NCBI GenBank assembly: GCA_013824165.1
Contig: PNNH01000048.1
Coordinates: 52,732-116,731, forward strand
Origin: Methylibium sp.
GTDB lineage: Bacteria; Pseudomonadota; Gammaproteobacteria; Burkholderiales; Burkholderiaceae_C
Direction of reading: 5' to 3'
Length of the DNA: 64,000 nucleotides
Below are positions 1 through 9,072 of this stretch, in pieces (within the stretch, counting starts at the first letter, position 1; the number at the start of each line of letters is the position of its first letter). The translations under genes and the position numbers were made by a program. Under the pieces are notes generated by a model. It saw nothing but the letters and a program-made list of their open reading frames with translations, made no database searches and was not told the DNA's origin.

Positions 1-3000
1 TCGTACTGCTTGAAGGCGCTGCTCAGGCCACCGCGGGTATCGGCCGTGGGTGTGGTGGAGTACACCAGCCAGCGGCCAGAACCGCCGGCGCTCAGGGCCG
101 AGGCACCTGCGTTGTTGACGAAATTGCGGCCGGCCTGCAGCAGCAGCGGCGTGGCGGCTGCACTGCTGTTGCCGGCGCTAACCGTCTGATTCAGGATCAG
201 GTCAGAGGCCGCACCCAGGGCACGCAGATCGACGCTGTCGCTGGCGCTGACGCCGTTCAGGCCATCGGCGCTGCCCACCGTCAGGCTGGCAGCATTGCTC
301 AGCTTGACTTGCGCAGCGCTGGCAGCGATTTCGCCGACCTGATGGTTGGTGGCGCTCAGCACGGCATTGCCCGTGCTGCGCAGGGCCAGCTTGGCGGCCG
401 TGATGCTGCCGCTGCCGCTGATGCCGGTGCCGCCCTTGTCATTCAGGGACACGGTGCCCGCAGCGCGCAGCGCCTGGCTGACATCCAAACCGCCCCGCTC
501 GGCGCTGAGGAACAGGCTGCCGCTATCCACGCGCTGGGCGCCCGCCAGCTCGACCTGGCGCCCGTTCACCTCCAGACGATCCAGTGCGGTGACCTGCAGC
601 GCATTCAGCTTGACATCGTCATCGGCCGCATCGATGCGCAGCACCTTGCTGCCATTGAAGGTCTGCAGGCTGGCCTCGCTCAGCGCACCCATCGAGCCGC
701 CAAGCTCGAAGAAGTTGTTGCTGCCGGGCATGCTGAACTCGACCGTGGCCTGGCTTTGGCCACTGACGCTCGCCTTGTTGGAGGCATTGAATGGATCAAC
801 GGCCTCGAAGCCACCTGCCGCCTCCAGGCGCAGCGTGCTGGCCTTGTCGTTGAAGGCGATTGGAGCCTTCAGGCCCAGCGTGCCGTTGCCCACTGCAGTC
901 AGCGTCACGCGGCTGGCGGCGTCGATGCTCAGGCCGTTGAGCCCATCCACCGTGCCCAGGCCCCAGTTCGAGACCGAGCTGCGAACCTGGCTGTCGCCGC
1001 TGGTCTTCAGCGCCAGTGTGGTGAAGTTGAAGCTGGCGTCGCTGATCTCGGCGCCGCCGCCGGCCGTGATGGCCAGATTGGACGCCGCCACGCCACCGTT
1101 CACGCCCAGCACGCGCTGGCCGCTCTTCAGATGAACCGAGCTGGCCGTGGTCGTGATGTCGTTGTCAAAGATCAGGTTGCCGCCGTCGCTGCGCCCCACT
1201 TCCAGCGTGCCTGCATTGACCAGCCCGATGGTGGCGTTGTTCAGGCCCGTGCCCAGGCGCAGCTCATTGGCCGCTGTCATCTGGCGCAGCGTGACCTTGC
1301 CGGTGCCGCCGTCGGCGGTGACGGCTTTGCTGATGTTGATCGTGTCGCCGGTGAGCGTCAGGCCGCCGGTGGTGTTGGTCAGCGTGCCCGCGCTGATGTC
1401 CACGGTCTTGTTGACCATCTCGAAGAAGCCGCTGGCGCTGAAGCTGAAGTCGCTGCCCACGCTCACCGTGCCGGTGCCATCCTCCCGGCCAATGGTCAGG
1501 TTCTTGATGCCGGGCAACTTGTCCAGCGTGGCGGCCGAGGCGAAGCCGTTCACGTCGCCCAACACCATATTGGTAGCCTTGTCATGGGGCTCCAGACGCA
1601 GCGAGGCGGTGCTGAGGTTGTTCAGCGTGGCCGTGCCCCAGTCGATCTTGTTGGCGCGCAAGGTCAGCGTGCCGGTGCCAGTGTCCAGATTGACGCTGAC
1701 ATTGCCGAAGTTGATGTTGGCGTCGGTATGGATGCTGGCGCCACCCTTGAAGGTAAAGGGCGTGGAGATGTCGACATCGCCACTGACGCTGAGCAAGCCG
1801 CCCAGGATCTTGCTGCCATTGGTGTAGGTGCCGTCAGCCTTGAAGAAGATGCGCCCACTGTCCAGGGTCATGCTGGAGTTCAGGGTCACAGTGCCGCTGC
1901 CGGTCGACACGTAGAGGTTGCCGCCTCGGGTGCTCACCGGGGCCGAGAGCGTGAAGAAGCCGGCGCCGCCATTGTCTGAATCCGCCCAGATCCGCACATA
2001 GCCGCCGTTGGTGCTCAACGAACCGCCGACGGTAGCGCCGTCCGCGCCATAGATGGTGATGGACGCGTCGCCCGGGGTGCCGCTGCCGGGTACGGTCACA
2101 TCGTGGCTGGGCAGGCTGACAGGGTTGCTGCCTGCGCCCTGGGCGATCAGGGTGGGGGCGTTGAGCACCCGGCCTGAATTGGTACCCCCGGCCACCAGCA
2201 TAAGGCTGCCGCTGCCTGATACCTCCAGCACATTGCTGGCATTGGCGAACATCAGATCTGTGTAAGAGGCAAAGCTGCCGTCGCTGAGATTGGCCGGCGG
2301 CGTCAGGTGGCCGCCATTGGACGTGCCGGCCTCGATGCGCAGGCTGACGTTGTCCTGCATGGTGATGCGGCCATCCCCACCGTCGAGAGTGAGGTCGGTG
2401 ACGAGGACGTCGCCCGTGGCCTGAAGCAGCACATTGGCCTGCTGGGCTTCGATGTCCTTTTCGAAGACCACTGAACCATCCATGGCACCGGAGCCGCTGC
2501 CGCCGCTGCGAATCTCCAGCGTGGAGGGGTCCAGCAGCAGATCGCCCGTGCGGCCCTTCACGGCGCGCGCATCGGTGCGGCCGCGATAGGCCAGTTCCTG
2601 CTTGCCCGAGACTTCGGCGCGCCCGCCGTCGCCACCTTCAGCGCCGCCGCGCACGCTGATGCTGCCGGCAAACTCGGTGCGGCCATCGGACCAGAACACC
2701 ACCTCGCCGCCCTGGCCTTGATCACGTGCGTCTGCGCGTGCCGTGCTCGCGGCATCCACCTTCACCGTCTGCGCATTGCGCAGCGAGGCGTCCTTGCCCT
2801 GCCAACCACCGCCGACATGGATACGCCCGCCACCGGCAGCACCGCTGGCGTCGAGCTGCGCGCCCTGCAGCTGGATCTGCTGGCCCTGCACATCGATGCG
2901 GCCGCCCTGTGCCTGTGCCGAGCTGGCGTCCAGCGCGCCGCGCAGGTTCACATTGCCGAAATCGCCGCCATCCAGCACGATGCGGCCACCCTGCTGGCTC

Positions 3001-3839
3001 AGGCCTTTGGCCTCCACCACGCCGTCCATGTTCAGCACGCTGGCACGCAGCGCGCTGGCGCCTTGGGCACTCAGTAACACGTGCTGGCCCTCGATGCGGC
3101 CACTGTGGCTGAGCTGGGCGTCCAGCGCGGCGCGCTCCACCTGCACCTGCAGCAGGCCATCGCCGCTGAAGTCCAGCGCCACCTTGTCGGCGGCCACCAG
3201 CGCCATCTGGGCGCCTTGCACGCTGCCGCTGTTCTCCAGGCTGGGCGCCAGCAAGGCCACCAAATCGGCCTTGATCTGCCCCTGATTGCGCAGCGCACCG
3301 GCCTGCCCCGCACCATCAAAGCGTGCGCGGCCCGCCAGGAAGTCCTCGTCCTTGACCGACAGGGTCGCGCCGACAAAACCGCCGACCTGCACCTGCGCGC
3401 CCTTGCCGATCACCAGGCCATTGGGGTTGATCAGCCAGAGCTGACCATTCGCGCTGAGCTGCCCATCGATCTGGCTGGCGCCATGGCCCAGCACGCGATT
3501 CAGGACCACGGCGCTGGAATGAGGCTGCTCGAAACGCACGCTGCCGCCAGCGCCGATGTTGAAGCTGTTCCAGTTCAGGATCAGCTTGTCGCTGGCCTGC
3601 TGCACCGTCATCTGGCTGCCGTTGGTGTTGATCTGCGCCTGTCCGGCGCCAATCTGGCCGCCACCCGGCAGCACCTGTGCAGCCGCTGCGCCGGCCAGTC
3701 CCAGCAGGGCACTGGCAAGCAGGGCGCGACTGGCGCGCTTGCCGCGCGACTTGGTGGTTTCGGGCACCGGCACATAGGTGCCACTGGCTTCACTCCAGAC
3801 CAGACGGAATGCGTGATTCATCGAAGCTTTGCTTGTCAT
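1..3839 (-). CDS. Two-partner secretion exoprotein (FHA/hemagglutinin-like TpsA), C-terminus beyond left edge
   Basis: The frame is open from an ATG at 3839 to position 1 (about 1279 residues) with no stop, so only the N-terminal part is present. The N-terminus has an extended signal peptide of the ESPR type (MNHAFRLVWSEASGTYV, then an Arg/Lys stretch, then a hydrophobic core ending AGAAAAQ). It is followed by a TPS secretion domain at about residues 55-165 with the motif LWLINPNGLVIGKGAQV. After that come long Gly/Ser/Asn/Asp-rich beta-helix-like repeats. The last residues, WLVYSTTPTADTRGGL and then FKQY, resemble the boundary before MBG-type domains in related adhesins, so more domains probably follow outside. 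The partner tpsB lies 59 bp upstream on the same strand. Likely a secreted or surface adhesin; its target is unknown. An inner ATG at 3821 is an alternative start. Confidence 0.9.
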   Translation of the reverse strand, partial: MTSKASMNHAFRLVWSEASGTYVPVPETTKSRGKRASRALLASALLGLAGAAAAQVLPGGGQIGAGQAQINTNGSQMTVQQASDKLILNWNSFNIGAGGSVRFEQPHSSAVVLNRVLGHGASQIDGQLSANGQLWLINPNGLVIGKGAQVQVGGFVGATLSVKDEDFLAGRARFDGAGQAGALRNQGQIKADLVALLAPSLENSGSVQGAQMALVAADKVALDFSGDGLLQVQVERAALDAQLSHSGRIEGQHVLLSAQGASALRASVLNMDGVVEAKGLSQQGGRIVLDGGDFGNVNLRGALDASSAQAQGGRIDVQGQQIQLQGAQLDASGAAGGGRIHVGGGWQGKDASLRNAQTVKVDAASTARADARDQGQGGEVVFWSDGRTEFAGSISVRGGAEGGDGGRAEVSGKQELAYRGRTDARAVKGRTGDLLLDPSTLEIRSGGSGSGAMDGSVVFEKDIEAQQANVLLQATGDVLVTDLTLDGGDGRITMQDNVSLRIEAGTSNGGHLTPPANLSDGSFASYTDLMFANASNVLEVSGSGSLMLVAGGTNSGRVLNAPTLIAQGAGSNPVSLPSHDVTVPGSGTPGDASITIYGADGATVGGSLSTNGGYVRIWADSDNGGAGFFTLSAPVSTRGGNLYVSTGSGTVTLNSSMTLDSGRIFFKADGTYTNGSKILGGLLSVSGDVDISTPFTFKGGASIHTDANINFGNVSVNLDTGTGTLTLRANKIDWGTATLNNLSTASLRLEPHDKATNMVLGDVNGFASAATLDKLPGIKNLTIGREDGTGTVSVGSDFSFSASGFFEMVNKTVDISAGTLTNTTGGLTLTGDTINISKAVTADGGTGKVTLRQMTAANELRLGTGLNNATIGLVNAGTLEVGRSDGGNLIFDNDITTTASSVHLKSGQRVLGVNGGVAASNLAITAGGGAEISDASFNFTTLALKTSGDSQVRSSVSNWGLGTVDGLNGLSIDAASRVTLTAVGNGTLGLKAPIAFNDKASTLRLEAAGGFEAVDPFNASNKASVSGQSQATVEFSMPGSNNFFELGGSMGALSEASLQTFNGSKVLRIDAADDDVKLNALQVTALDRLEVNGRQVELAGAQRVDSGSLFLSAERGGLDVSQALRAAGTVSLNDKGGTGISGSGSITAAKLALRSTGNAVLSATNHQVGEIAASAAQVKLSNAASLTVGSADGLNGVSASDSVDLRALGAASDLILNQTVSAGNSSAAATPLLLQAGRNFVNNAGASALSAGGSGRWLVYSTTPTADTRGGLSSAFKQY

Positions 3840-3898
3840 GCTGACGTTCTCTCGTTTTTTTGGGTTCGCGCTTGTGGGCGGTTCAGAGGCGGCTGCGC

Positions 3899-5677
3899 TC
3901 AGTAGCGCAGGCTGGCCTGCACCCACAGGTGATTGCGGCTGCTGCGGCCGTCGGCATTCAGGCCGGCGGCGCTGCGGCCCGGGTTGCTGCCCAGCGCATG
4001 CGCCCAGGCCGAACGCAGCGACCAGCGCTCGCCATACAGGTTCACACCGACTCCAGCGCCTGAGAGGGCATAGCCGTTGTCGCGCCCGGCGGGCGTCGCG
4101 CCGGCCCAGGGCTGGGCCTGCTGCGTGATGCGGCCATAGTCGACAAAGGCGAGCAGCTGGCTGCGCAGCTCGGGCATCAGCTGGAGCTCACGACGGACTT
4201 CCAGATTCAGCAGCCAGCCGCTGTCGCCACTGGCTTCGCCCGAGGCCTGGCCACGCACACCGGCCGCGCCACCGAGGATGAACTTCTCGGAAGAGTCGAG
4301 GTTGCGCCCGGCGAGCTGGGCACTTGCGCCCATGAACAGGCTCCAGTCCGGCGCGCCCTCAAAGCCCTGCGTGCGTGCGGCCCGCCCGTAGACCTTGCTG
4401 AAGCCGCCGGCTGTGCGCGCACTGAGGCTGTCAGCCAGGCGGTCCGCACTGTTGTCCAGGTCCAGCTGTCCGACCGCGAAACCGGCACTCAGCTCGTTGT
4501 ACGCAACGCCCAGCCAGTCGCTGCGGAAGCTGCCGTTAAGGCTGGCGCTGGCCTTGTGCACGCGCCGGGCTCGGATCTCCTGGCCCAGGGCCTTGTCGCT
4601 CATGCCCTTGCGCTCCACCTCGAAACTCGCGTTCAGATTGCGCTCCCGCGCGCGCAGCAGCGGATAGGCGAGCCCCGCGGACAGCGTGCTGGCCGTGCCG
4701 GTCAGGTTCAGCGCTGCAGCATCAGCACCCACCTGGTAGCGCATCCAGCTGCCGCTGAACTGCGCCCGCAGGCCTTGCGGGTTCAGGCCCAGGGCGTAAC
4801 TGGCCGATGCCTGATCGCTGCCACGGCTGTGGCTGAGCCCCAGCCCCAGCAGATCGTCGTTGCCGAATGGCCGATACAGCGCCGCCTGCGCGCCGGCGCG
4901 CCAGTCGCCGGTGTAGCGGTTGCCAAAGCTGTCCAGCGTGGCCTGGGCGCTCCAGTCGCGCGGCGTATCGGCGCGCACCAACAAGCGGCTGCTGCCGGGC
5001 TCCTTGCCCTTCTCCAGCGAGGCACGCGACTGCACGCCCGGCACTTCGCTGATCAGCAGCAGCGCACGCTCCAGCTGTTCGCTGCGCACCGTGCCCTCCG
5101 GCAGCGCGGCATTGGCGACGCCAGCCAGCCAGACGCCAAGCTCGGGATCTGCGGCCATCACCTTGACGCGATCCGGACCTGTCTGCAGCCGGCCCGCCAT
5201 CACCGCAATTTCCAGGTCACCTGCGCTCAGATCCTGACGCGGCAGATAGGCGCGCGCGAGCGGATAGCCCGCCGCTTGCAGCGCCATCGTGACCCGGCTC
5301 GCCAACTGCTGCAGCTGCGCATGGTTGAGCGTGCGGCCCTTGGCGTCCACCAGCAGTGCCTGCAACTGCGCATCGCTGAGCAATCCGTCCGCGCCGGAAA
5401 CCCGCACCCGCTCGATGCGGGCGCGCAAGCCCGGCTGGGCCGCCGCTGTATCGAGCGCCTGTGCATTGACATTGACCGGCGCCGCAGCCGGGCGCACCGC
5501 ACTCTTGTCCAGGCGTTGCTGCTCGTTAAGCAGCTGACCGGCATCCGGCACCGCCGCCTGTGCGCCAAGGCCCATCAACAGGCCGGGCAGCAGCGCGATG
5601 CGGCCTGCCAGCTTGCCGATCGAAGGCGTGAATCGGGCCGGGCTCTTTGGGGGTTTCACTGGCATCTTGTTATCCAT
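3899..5677 (-). CDS. Two-partner secretion outer-membrane transporter TpsB (ShlB/FhaC/HecB family)
   Basis: This Omp85-superfamily barrel exports the neighbouring TpsA protein across the outer membrane. Visible parts are a signal peptide (about residues 20-42), a POTRA region (about 85-165, beginning RIERVRVSGADGLL), a second POTRA-like segment, and a C-terminal beta barrel ending in an aromatic residue (SLRY). The VDYGRI box near the end is typical of the family. The L6-loop motif, usually VRGY/F, reads VRGQ here. About 592 residues is normal for the family. ATG 5677 is chosen; GTG 5683 and ATG 5665 are also possible, and no start has a good ribosome binding site. It is the first gene of a tpsB-tpsA operon and is divergent from a two-component system, which may control it (inference). 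Confidence 0.92.
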   Translation of the reverse strand: MDNKMPVKPPKSPARFTPSIGKLAGRIALLPGLLMGLGAQAAVPDAGQLLNEQQRLDKSAVRPAAAPVNVNAQALDTAAAQPGLRARIERVRVSGADGLLSDAQLQALLVDAKGRTLNHAQLQQLASRVTMALQAAGYPLARAYLPRQDLSAGDLEIAVMAGRLQTGPDRVKVMAADPELGVWLAGVANAALPEGTVRSEQLERALLLISEVPGVQSRASLEKGKEPGSSRLLVRADTPRDWSAQATLDSFGNRYTGDWRAGAQAALYRPFGNDDLLGLGLSHSRGSDQASASYALGLNPQGLRAQFSGSWMRYQVGADAAALNLTGTASTLSAGLAYPLLRARERNLNASFEVERKGMSDKALGQEIRARRVHKASASLNGSFRSDWLGVAYNELSAGFAVGQLDLDNSADRLADSLSARTAGGFSKVYGRAARTQGFEGAPDWSLFMGASAQLAGRNLDSSEKFILGGAAGVRGQASGEASGDSGWLLNLEVRRELQLMPELRSQLLAFVDYGRITQQAQPWAGATPAGRDNGYALSGAGVGVNLYGERWSLRSAWAHALGSNPGRSAAGLNADGRSSRNHLWVQASLRY

Positions 5678-5840
5678 TTCCACAACGATCTGTAACAGCC
5701 CGGTTTATCGACGCGAGCGTTGCAGGCGACCTTTGCCAGTCCGCCTCCAAGCTTTGCCAAACAGCACAAGCGCCGAGGAATGCCTGCTGTTCGTTAGATC
5801 GGTCACATGTCGCGGGAATCGGTGACAATCGCGCCCCGTG
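5678..5840. other. Divergent intergenic region between tpsB and the response regulator gene
   Basis: This 163-bp gap must contain the promoters for tpsB (minus) and for the response regulator/kinase pair (plus). It is AT-richer than its surroundings. I could not pick convincing -35/-10 boxes or an operator repeat by eye. Confidence 0.4.
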
Positions 5841-6647
5841 ATGAACTGCGCTGTATCCGAGAGCCCGCCAGGCGCCATGCCGCTGGTGCTGCTGGTTGAT
5901 GACGAGCCCGAAGCGCTGAGCTGGCTGGTACGCCTGTTGCGACCCCACTACCGGCTGAGCTTCGCCACCGACGGGAAAGGCGCTCTCAACAAGGCTGAGG
6001 CGCTGAGCCCTGACCTGGTGCTGATGGACATCGGCCTGCCTGACCTGGACGGTTTCGCCTTGTGCCGCCGCCTCAAAGCCAGCCCGGCCCTGGAAGCGGT
6101 GCCGCTGCTGTTCCTGAGTTCACACAACGAGCCGCAGCGCCGTATTGACGGCCTTGCCCTGGGCGCGGTGGATTTCATCGGCAAGGACTGCCATGGAGAG
6201 GAAGTGCTGGCGCGTGTGCGTTTGCACCTGAGCTTGTCGCGCCGGCAGCGCTCAGGCCAGGCGCAGCCCGAGGTCGCGCCTGCCGACCCGGATCAAGCCC
6301 TGGCCCAGACGATTGCCGCCCACATCCGCGCCAGGCTGGACCAGGCGCTGACGGTGGGCGCGATTGCGCGCCACTTCGGCCTGGCGGACAAAGGCCTGCT
6401 GCGCCTGTTCCGGGAGCAACTGGGGCAGACCGTCTCCGGCTTCATCGGCGAGGAGCGCATGCGCGCGGGCCAGCGCCTGCTGCAGGAGACCAATCTGCCG
6501 GTGCAGCAGATTGCACTGGCGGTGGGCTATGGCAACCCAGGCAACTTTTCGACCGCCTTCCGGGAACGCCACGGAATGACTCCGCTTGCCTATCGACTCG
6601 GGTGGCGCGAAAGCGCCAGCAGCAGCGCCGGCACCGCCAGCGCATGA
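5841..6647 (+). CDS. Response regulator, receiver plus AraC-type DNA-binding domain
   Basis: The N-terminal receiver domain has the acidic pair D20/D21 (LLVDDEP), phospho-acceptor D63 (LVLMDIGLPDLDG) and conserved lysine K115. In K115 the usual Lys-Pro is replaced by Lys-Asp (FIGKDCHG). The C-terminal AraC/XylS domain (about residues 155-255) has both helix-turn-helix motifs: IARHFGLADKGLLRLFRE and, after a linker, VQQIALAVGYGNPGNFSTAFRERHG. The stop codon overlaps the ATG of the downstream sensor kinase (ATGA), so the two form one unit. A GTG three bases upstream is an alternative start. The divergent tpsB-tpsA operon is the most obvious candidate target, by position only. Confidence 0.9.
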   Translation: MNCAVSESPPGAMPLVLLVDDEPEALSWLVRLLRPHYRLSFATDGKGALNKAEALSPDLVLMDIGLPDLDGFALCRRLKASPALEAVPLLFLSSHNEPQRRIDGLALGAVDFIGKDCHGEEVLARVRLHLSLSRRQRSGQAQPEVAPADPDQALAQTIAAHIRARLDQALTVGAIARHFGLADKGLLRLFREQLGQTVSGFIGEERMRAGQRLLQETNLPVQQIALAVGYGNPGNFSTAFRERHGMTPLAYRLGWRESASSSAGTASA

Positions 6648-9022
6648 GCCGCGGGCTGCTGCGCCTGCTGCTGCTCGGCCTGCTGCTCGCTGCAGCCAGC
6701 ATCGGCGCACGCGCGCAAGCCGTGCTGACGCTAGATGCCGATACAGCGGCCCGCCCCAGTCTGAGCCTGCTGCCTTGGCTGGGCTACCAGGTCGAGTCCC
6801 GCCCCGGCCCTGCTCCTGAGCAACCGCCTGCTGACGTGCTGGGCGCGGGTAGACTCCTGCCGGCCACCGCGCGAGCGCTGACCCCAGGCTATACCGACGC
6901 CGCCTACTGGGTGCGCCTGCAACTGCACAACCCCCAGCCGCAGAGCCTGCAGCGCGTGCTGCTGATCGAGCCCGCGCGCCTGGAGTCCGTCAGCCTGTAC
7001 TGGCGCGACGCCCAGGGCAAAGGCTGGCAGCACAGCCGCGCAGGCACGGACCAGCCCTTCGCAGCCCGCGAGTTACCGCTGCGCGACCACGCGTTCCTGC
7101 TGAATCTGGCGCCGGGCGAGCAGCGCATCCTGTGGCTGCGCATCAGCAGCCGCAGCGCGCTGGCCCTGCACGCCAGCCTCTGGCATGAGGGCGCCTTGCT
7201 GCAACAGCAGCAAGGCCTGCTCTGGTTCGACGGTCTGCTGCACAGTCTGGGCGTGGTGGTCGGCGTGATCGCGCTGCTGCTGGCGCTGAGCCAGCGCTCA
7301 GCAGGGTACGCGCTGCTGGGCCTGTACATGGCTGCGGCGACCTTGTTCGAGGCCTCCATGCGTGGCACCAGCTTCATGCTGCTGTGGCCGCAAGCCACCG
7401 ACTGGGCCTTGCGCGCCCTGGGCAGCATCGGCCTGTTCACCACGTTGATGCAGGCGCTGGCCGTCAGCCAGCTGCTGTTGCTGCGACAACGTCAACCAGT
7501 GCTGCAGCGCCTGCTCATGATGCTGGCCGGCCTGAACCTGAGCCTCATCGCGCTGTGCATCTGGGGTGACTACCGCTGGGCCACACAAGCCGCAAACTAC
7601 TGCAACACCGGCCTGATGCTGCTGGGTCTGGTCGCCAGCGTGCGCGCAGCGCGCGCGGGGCAGTTCCTGGGCAATATCTGGCTGCTGGTGATCTTGAGCC
7701 AGATCCTCAGCCTGCTGCCACGCCAGCTGAGCCTGCAGGGCTACATCCCGCTCAGCGCGACGCTGGACTATGCGGGCAATATCGTCAGCGCAGCGGGCGG
7801 CCTGCTGGTGCTGATCGCCATCGTCGTGCGCCTCAATCAGGAACGCCTCAACCGCGCCAAGAACCTCGAAGAACTTGTCGAGCAACGCACTGCTGCGCTG
7901 GCCAGCGCACACGCTGAGCTTCGAGACAAGGATGCTGCCAAGGGTCGCCTGCTCGGCTATCTGGGGCATGATCTGCGCGCGCCGCTGGCTTCGATGCTGC
8001 AGCTGAGCCGCAGCCTCGAACCAGGCCCAGCGTTCGAGGGCAACCGGCGCGCCATTGAGCAGGGCAGTGTGTTGCTGCTGGACGCGATCGACGAGCTGCA
8101 AGGCTTCGCGCGCCAGCCCGACGCGAGCGTGAACACCGAAGTGCTGCTGGCGCCGGCCTATCTGTACGGCCTGCTGCGCGAAGCCGCAGAACAAGCCCAG
8201 GCCATGATTCGAAGCCAGGGCCATCAGCTGCGGCTGCAACTGCATCCTGAGCTACCCGGCGTCGTCGAACTGGACGCGCGCCGTGTGCGGCAAGTGCTGT
8301 TCAATCTGCTGGCCAACTCCACCAAGCATGGCCGGCCCGGCGGTGACATCTGGCTGGAGGCGATCGCCGCAGACGGCCGCTTGCAGATCACTGTGCAAGA
8401 CCAGGGTCCGGGCATCGCCATCGAGGAACAAGCGCTGATGTTCGAACCCTTTCTGCGCAGCGGGCGCAGTGCAGGTGTGCCCGGCATGGGGCTGGGTCTG
8501 AGCATCTCGCGCCAGACTGCGCGGGCCATGGGCGGAGACCTGACATTGATCAGCCAGCCCGGCGAAGGCTGCCGCTTCACACTGAGCCTGCCGCTGTGTC
8601 TTGCGGACGAACGCCAGGTGCAATGGCAGCCGCCGCGCGCGGGTTCCGTACCCGCGCTGGGCGAGGGCCAGGGCGCCGTGGTTCTGGACGGATGCAACAC
8701 CGCCGCTGAGGCCTTGCGGGAGCGCCTGCTGCTGGCCGGCTTCGATGTGGAGAGCAGCGACTCGATCGAAGCTGTCGAGCCGGCGCTGGCCGCGCTGGCC
8801 GAACACTGCCAGCCGCGCCTGCTGGTCTACGATCCCGCCACCTTGGACCAGCCGCAAAGGGTGCAGGCGCTGGCGGCACTGCTGCAGCGTTGGCCAGCGC
8901 TGCAGCCGCTGGCCTGCGCAGCGAGACCCGGCAGCGAGCAGATGCTGGCCAAGCCCGCCGCCGACATGCTCTTCTGGGCAGCGGTTCGCCAGCATGTCGG
9001 CCGAGGGCCGATGCCAGCTTAG
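6644..9022 (+). CDS. 7TMR-DISM hybrid sensor histidine kinase
   Basis: This is a membrane sensor kinase of 792 residues, translationally coupled to the response regulator by an ATGA overlap (start ATG 6644; a GTG at 6602 would remove the signal peptide from the N-terminus). In order: signal peptide (1-24), periplasmic 7TMR-DISMED2-like beta domain (about 30-180), seven hydrophobic helices (about 190-395), a short coiled segment, HisKA with phospho-accepting H442 ([11 protein letters not shown]), and HATPase with N box ([11 protein letters not shown]), G1 (DQGPGIAI) and G2 (GMGLGLSI). The last 110 residues look like a receiver fold with an Asp (LLVYDPATL) and a Lys-Pro (MLAKPAAD) but only one residue of the acidic pair (VVLDGCN). 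It may therefore be a partly degenerate receiver. The ligand is unknown. Confidence 0.92.
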   Translation: MSRGLLRLLLLGLLLAAASIGARAQAVLTLDADTAARPSLSLLPWLGYQVESRPGPAPEQPPADVLGAGRLLPATARALTPGYTDAAYWVRLQLHNPQPQSLQRVLLIEPARLESVSLYWRDAQGKGWQHSRAGTDQPFAARELPLRDHAFLLNLAPGEQRILWLRISSRSALALHASLWHEGALLQQQQGLLWFDGLLHSLGVVVGVIALLLALSQRSAGYALLGLYMAAATLFEASMRGTSFMLLWPQATDWALRALGSIGLFTTLMQALAVSQLLLLRQRQPVLQRLLMMLAGLNLSLIALCIWGDYRWATQAANYCNTGLMLLGLVASVRAARAGQFLGNIWLLVILSQILSLLPRQLSLQGYIPLSATLDYAGNIVSAAGGLLVLIAIVVRLNQERLNRAKNLEELVEQRTAALASAHAELRDKDAAKGRLLGYLGHDLRAPLASMLQLSRSLEPGPAFEGNRRAIEQGSVLLLDAIDELQGFARQPDASVNTEVLLAPAYLYGLLREAAEQAQAMIRSQGHQLRLQLHPELPGVVELDARRVRQVLFNLLANSTKHGRPGGDIWLEAIAADGRLQITVQDQGPGIAIEEQALMFEPFLRSGRSAGVPGMGLGLSISRQTARAMGGDLTLISQPGEGCRFTLSLPLCLADERQVQWQPPRAGSVPALGEGQGAVVLDGCNTAAEALRERLLLAGFDVESSDSIEAVEPALAALAEHCQPRLLVYDPATLDQPQRVQALAALLQRWPALQPLACAARPGSEQMLAKPAADMLFWAAVRQHVGRGPMPA

Positions 9023-9072
9023 ATCCGGCCGGGGCTCTATCATGGTGGGTTTTCCACACCAGCCTGGGCCCC

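Noticed and set aside
309..1979. Long plus-strand open frame (556 codons), Ala/Gln/Arg-rich
   Set aside because: It lies opposite the large exoprotein reading frame, has no recognisable domain, and its composition is that of an antisense frame in GC-rich DNA.
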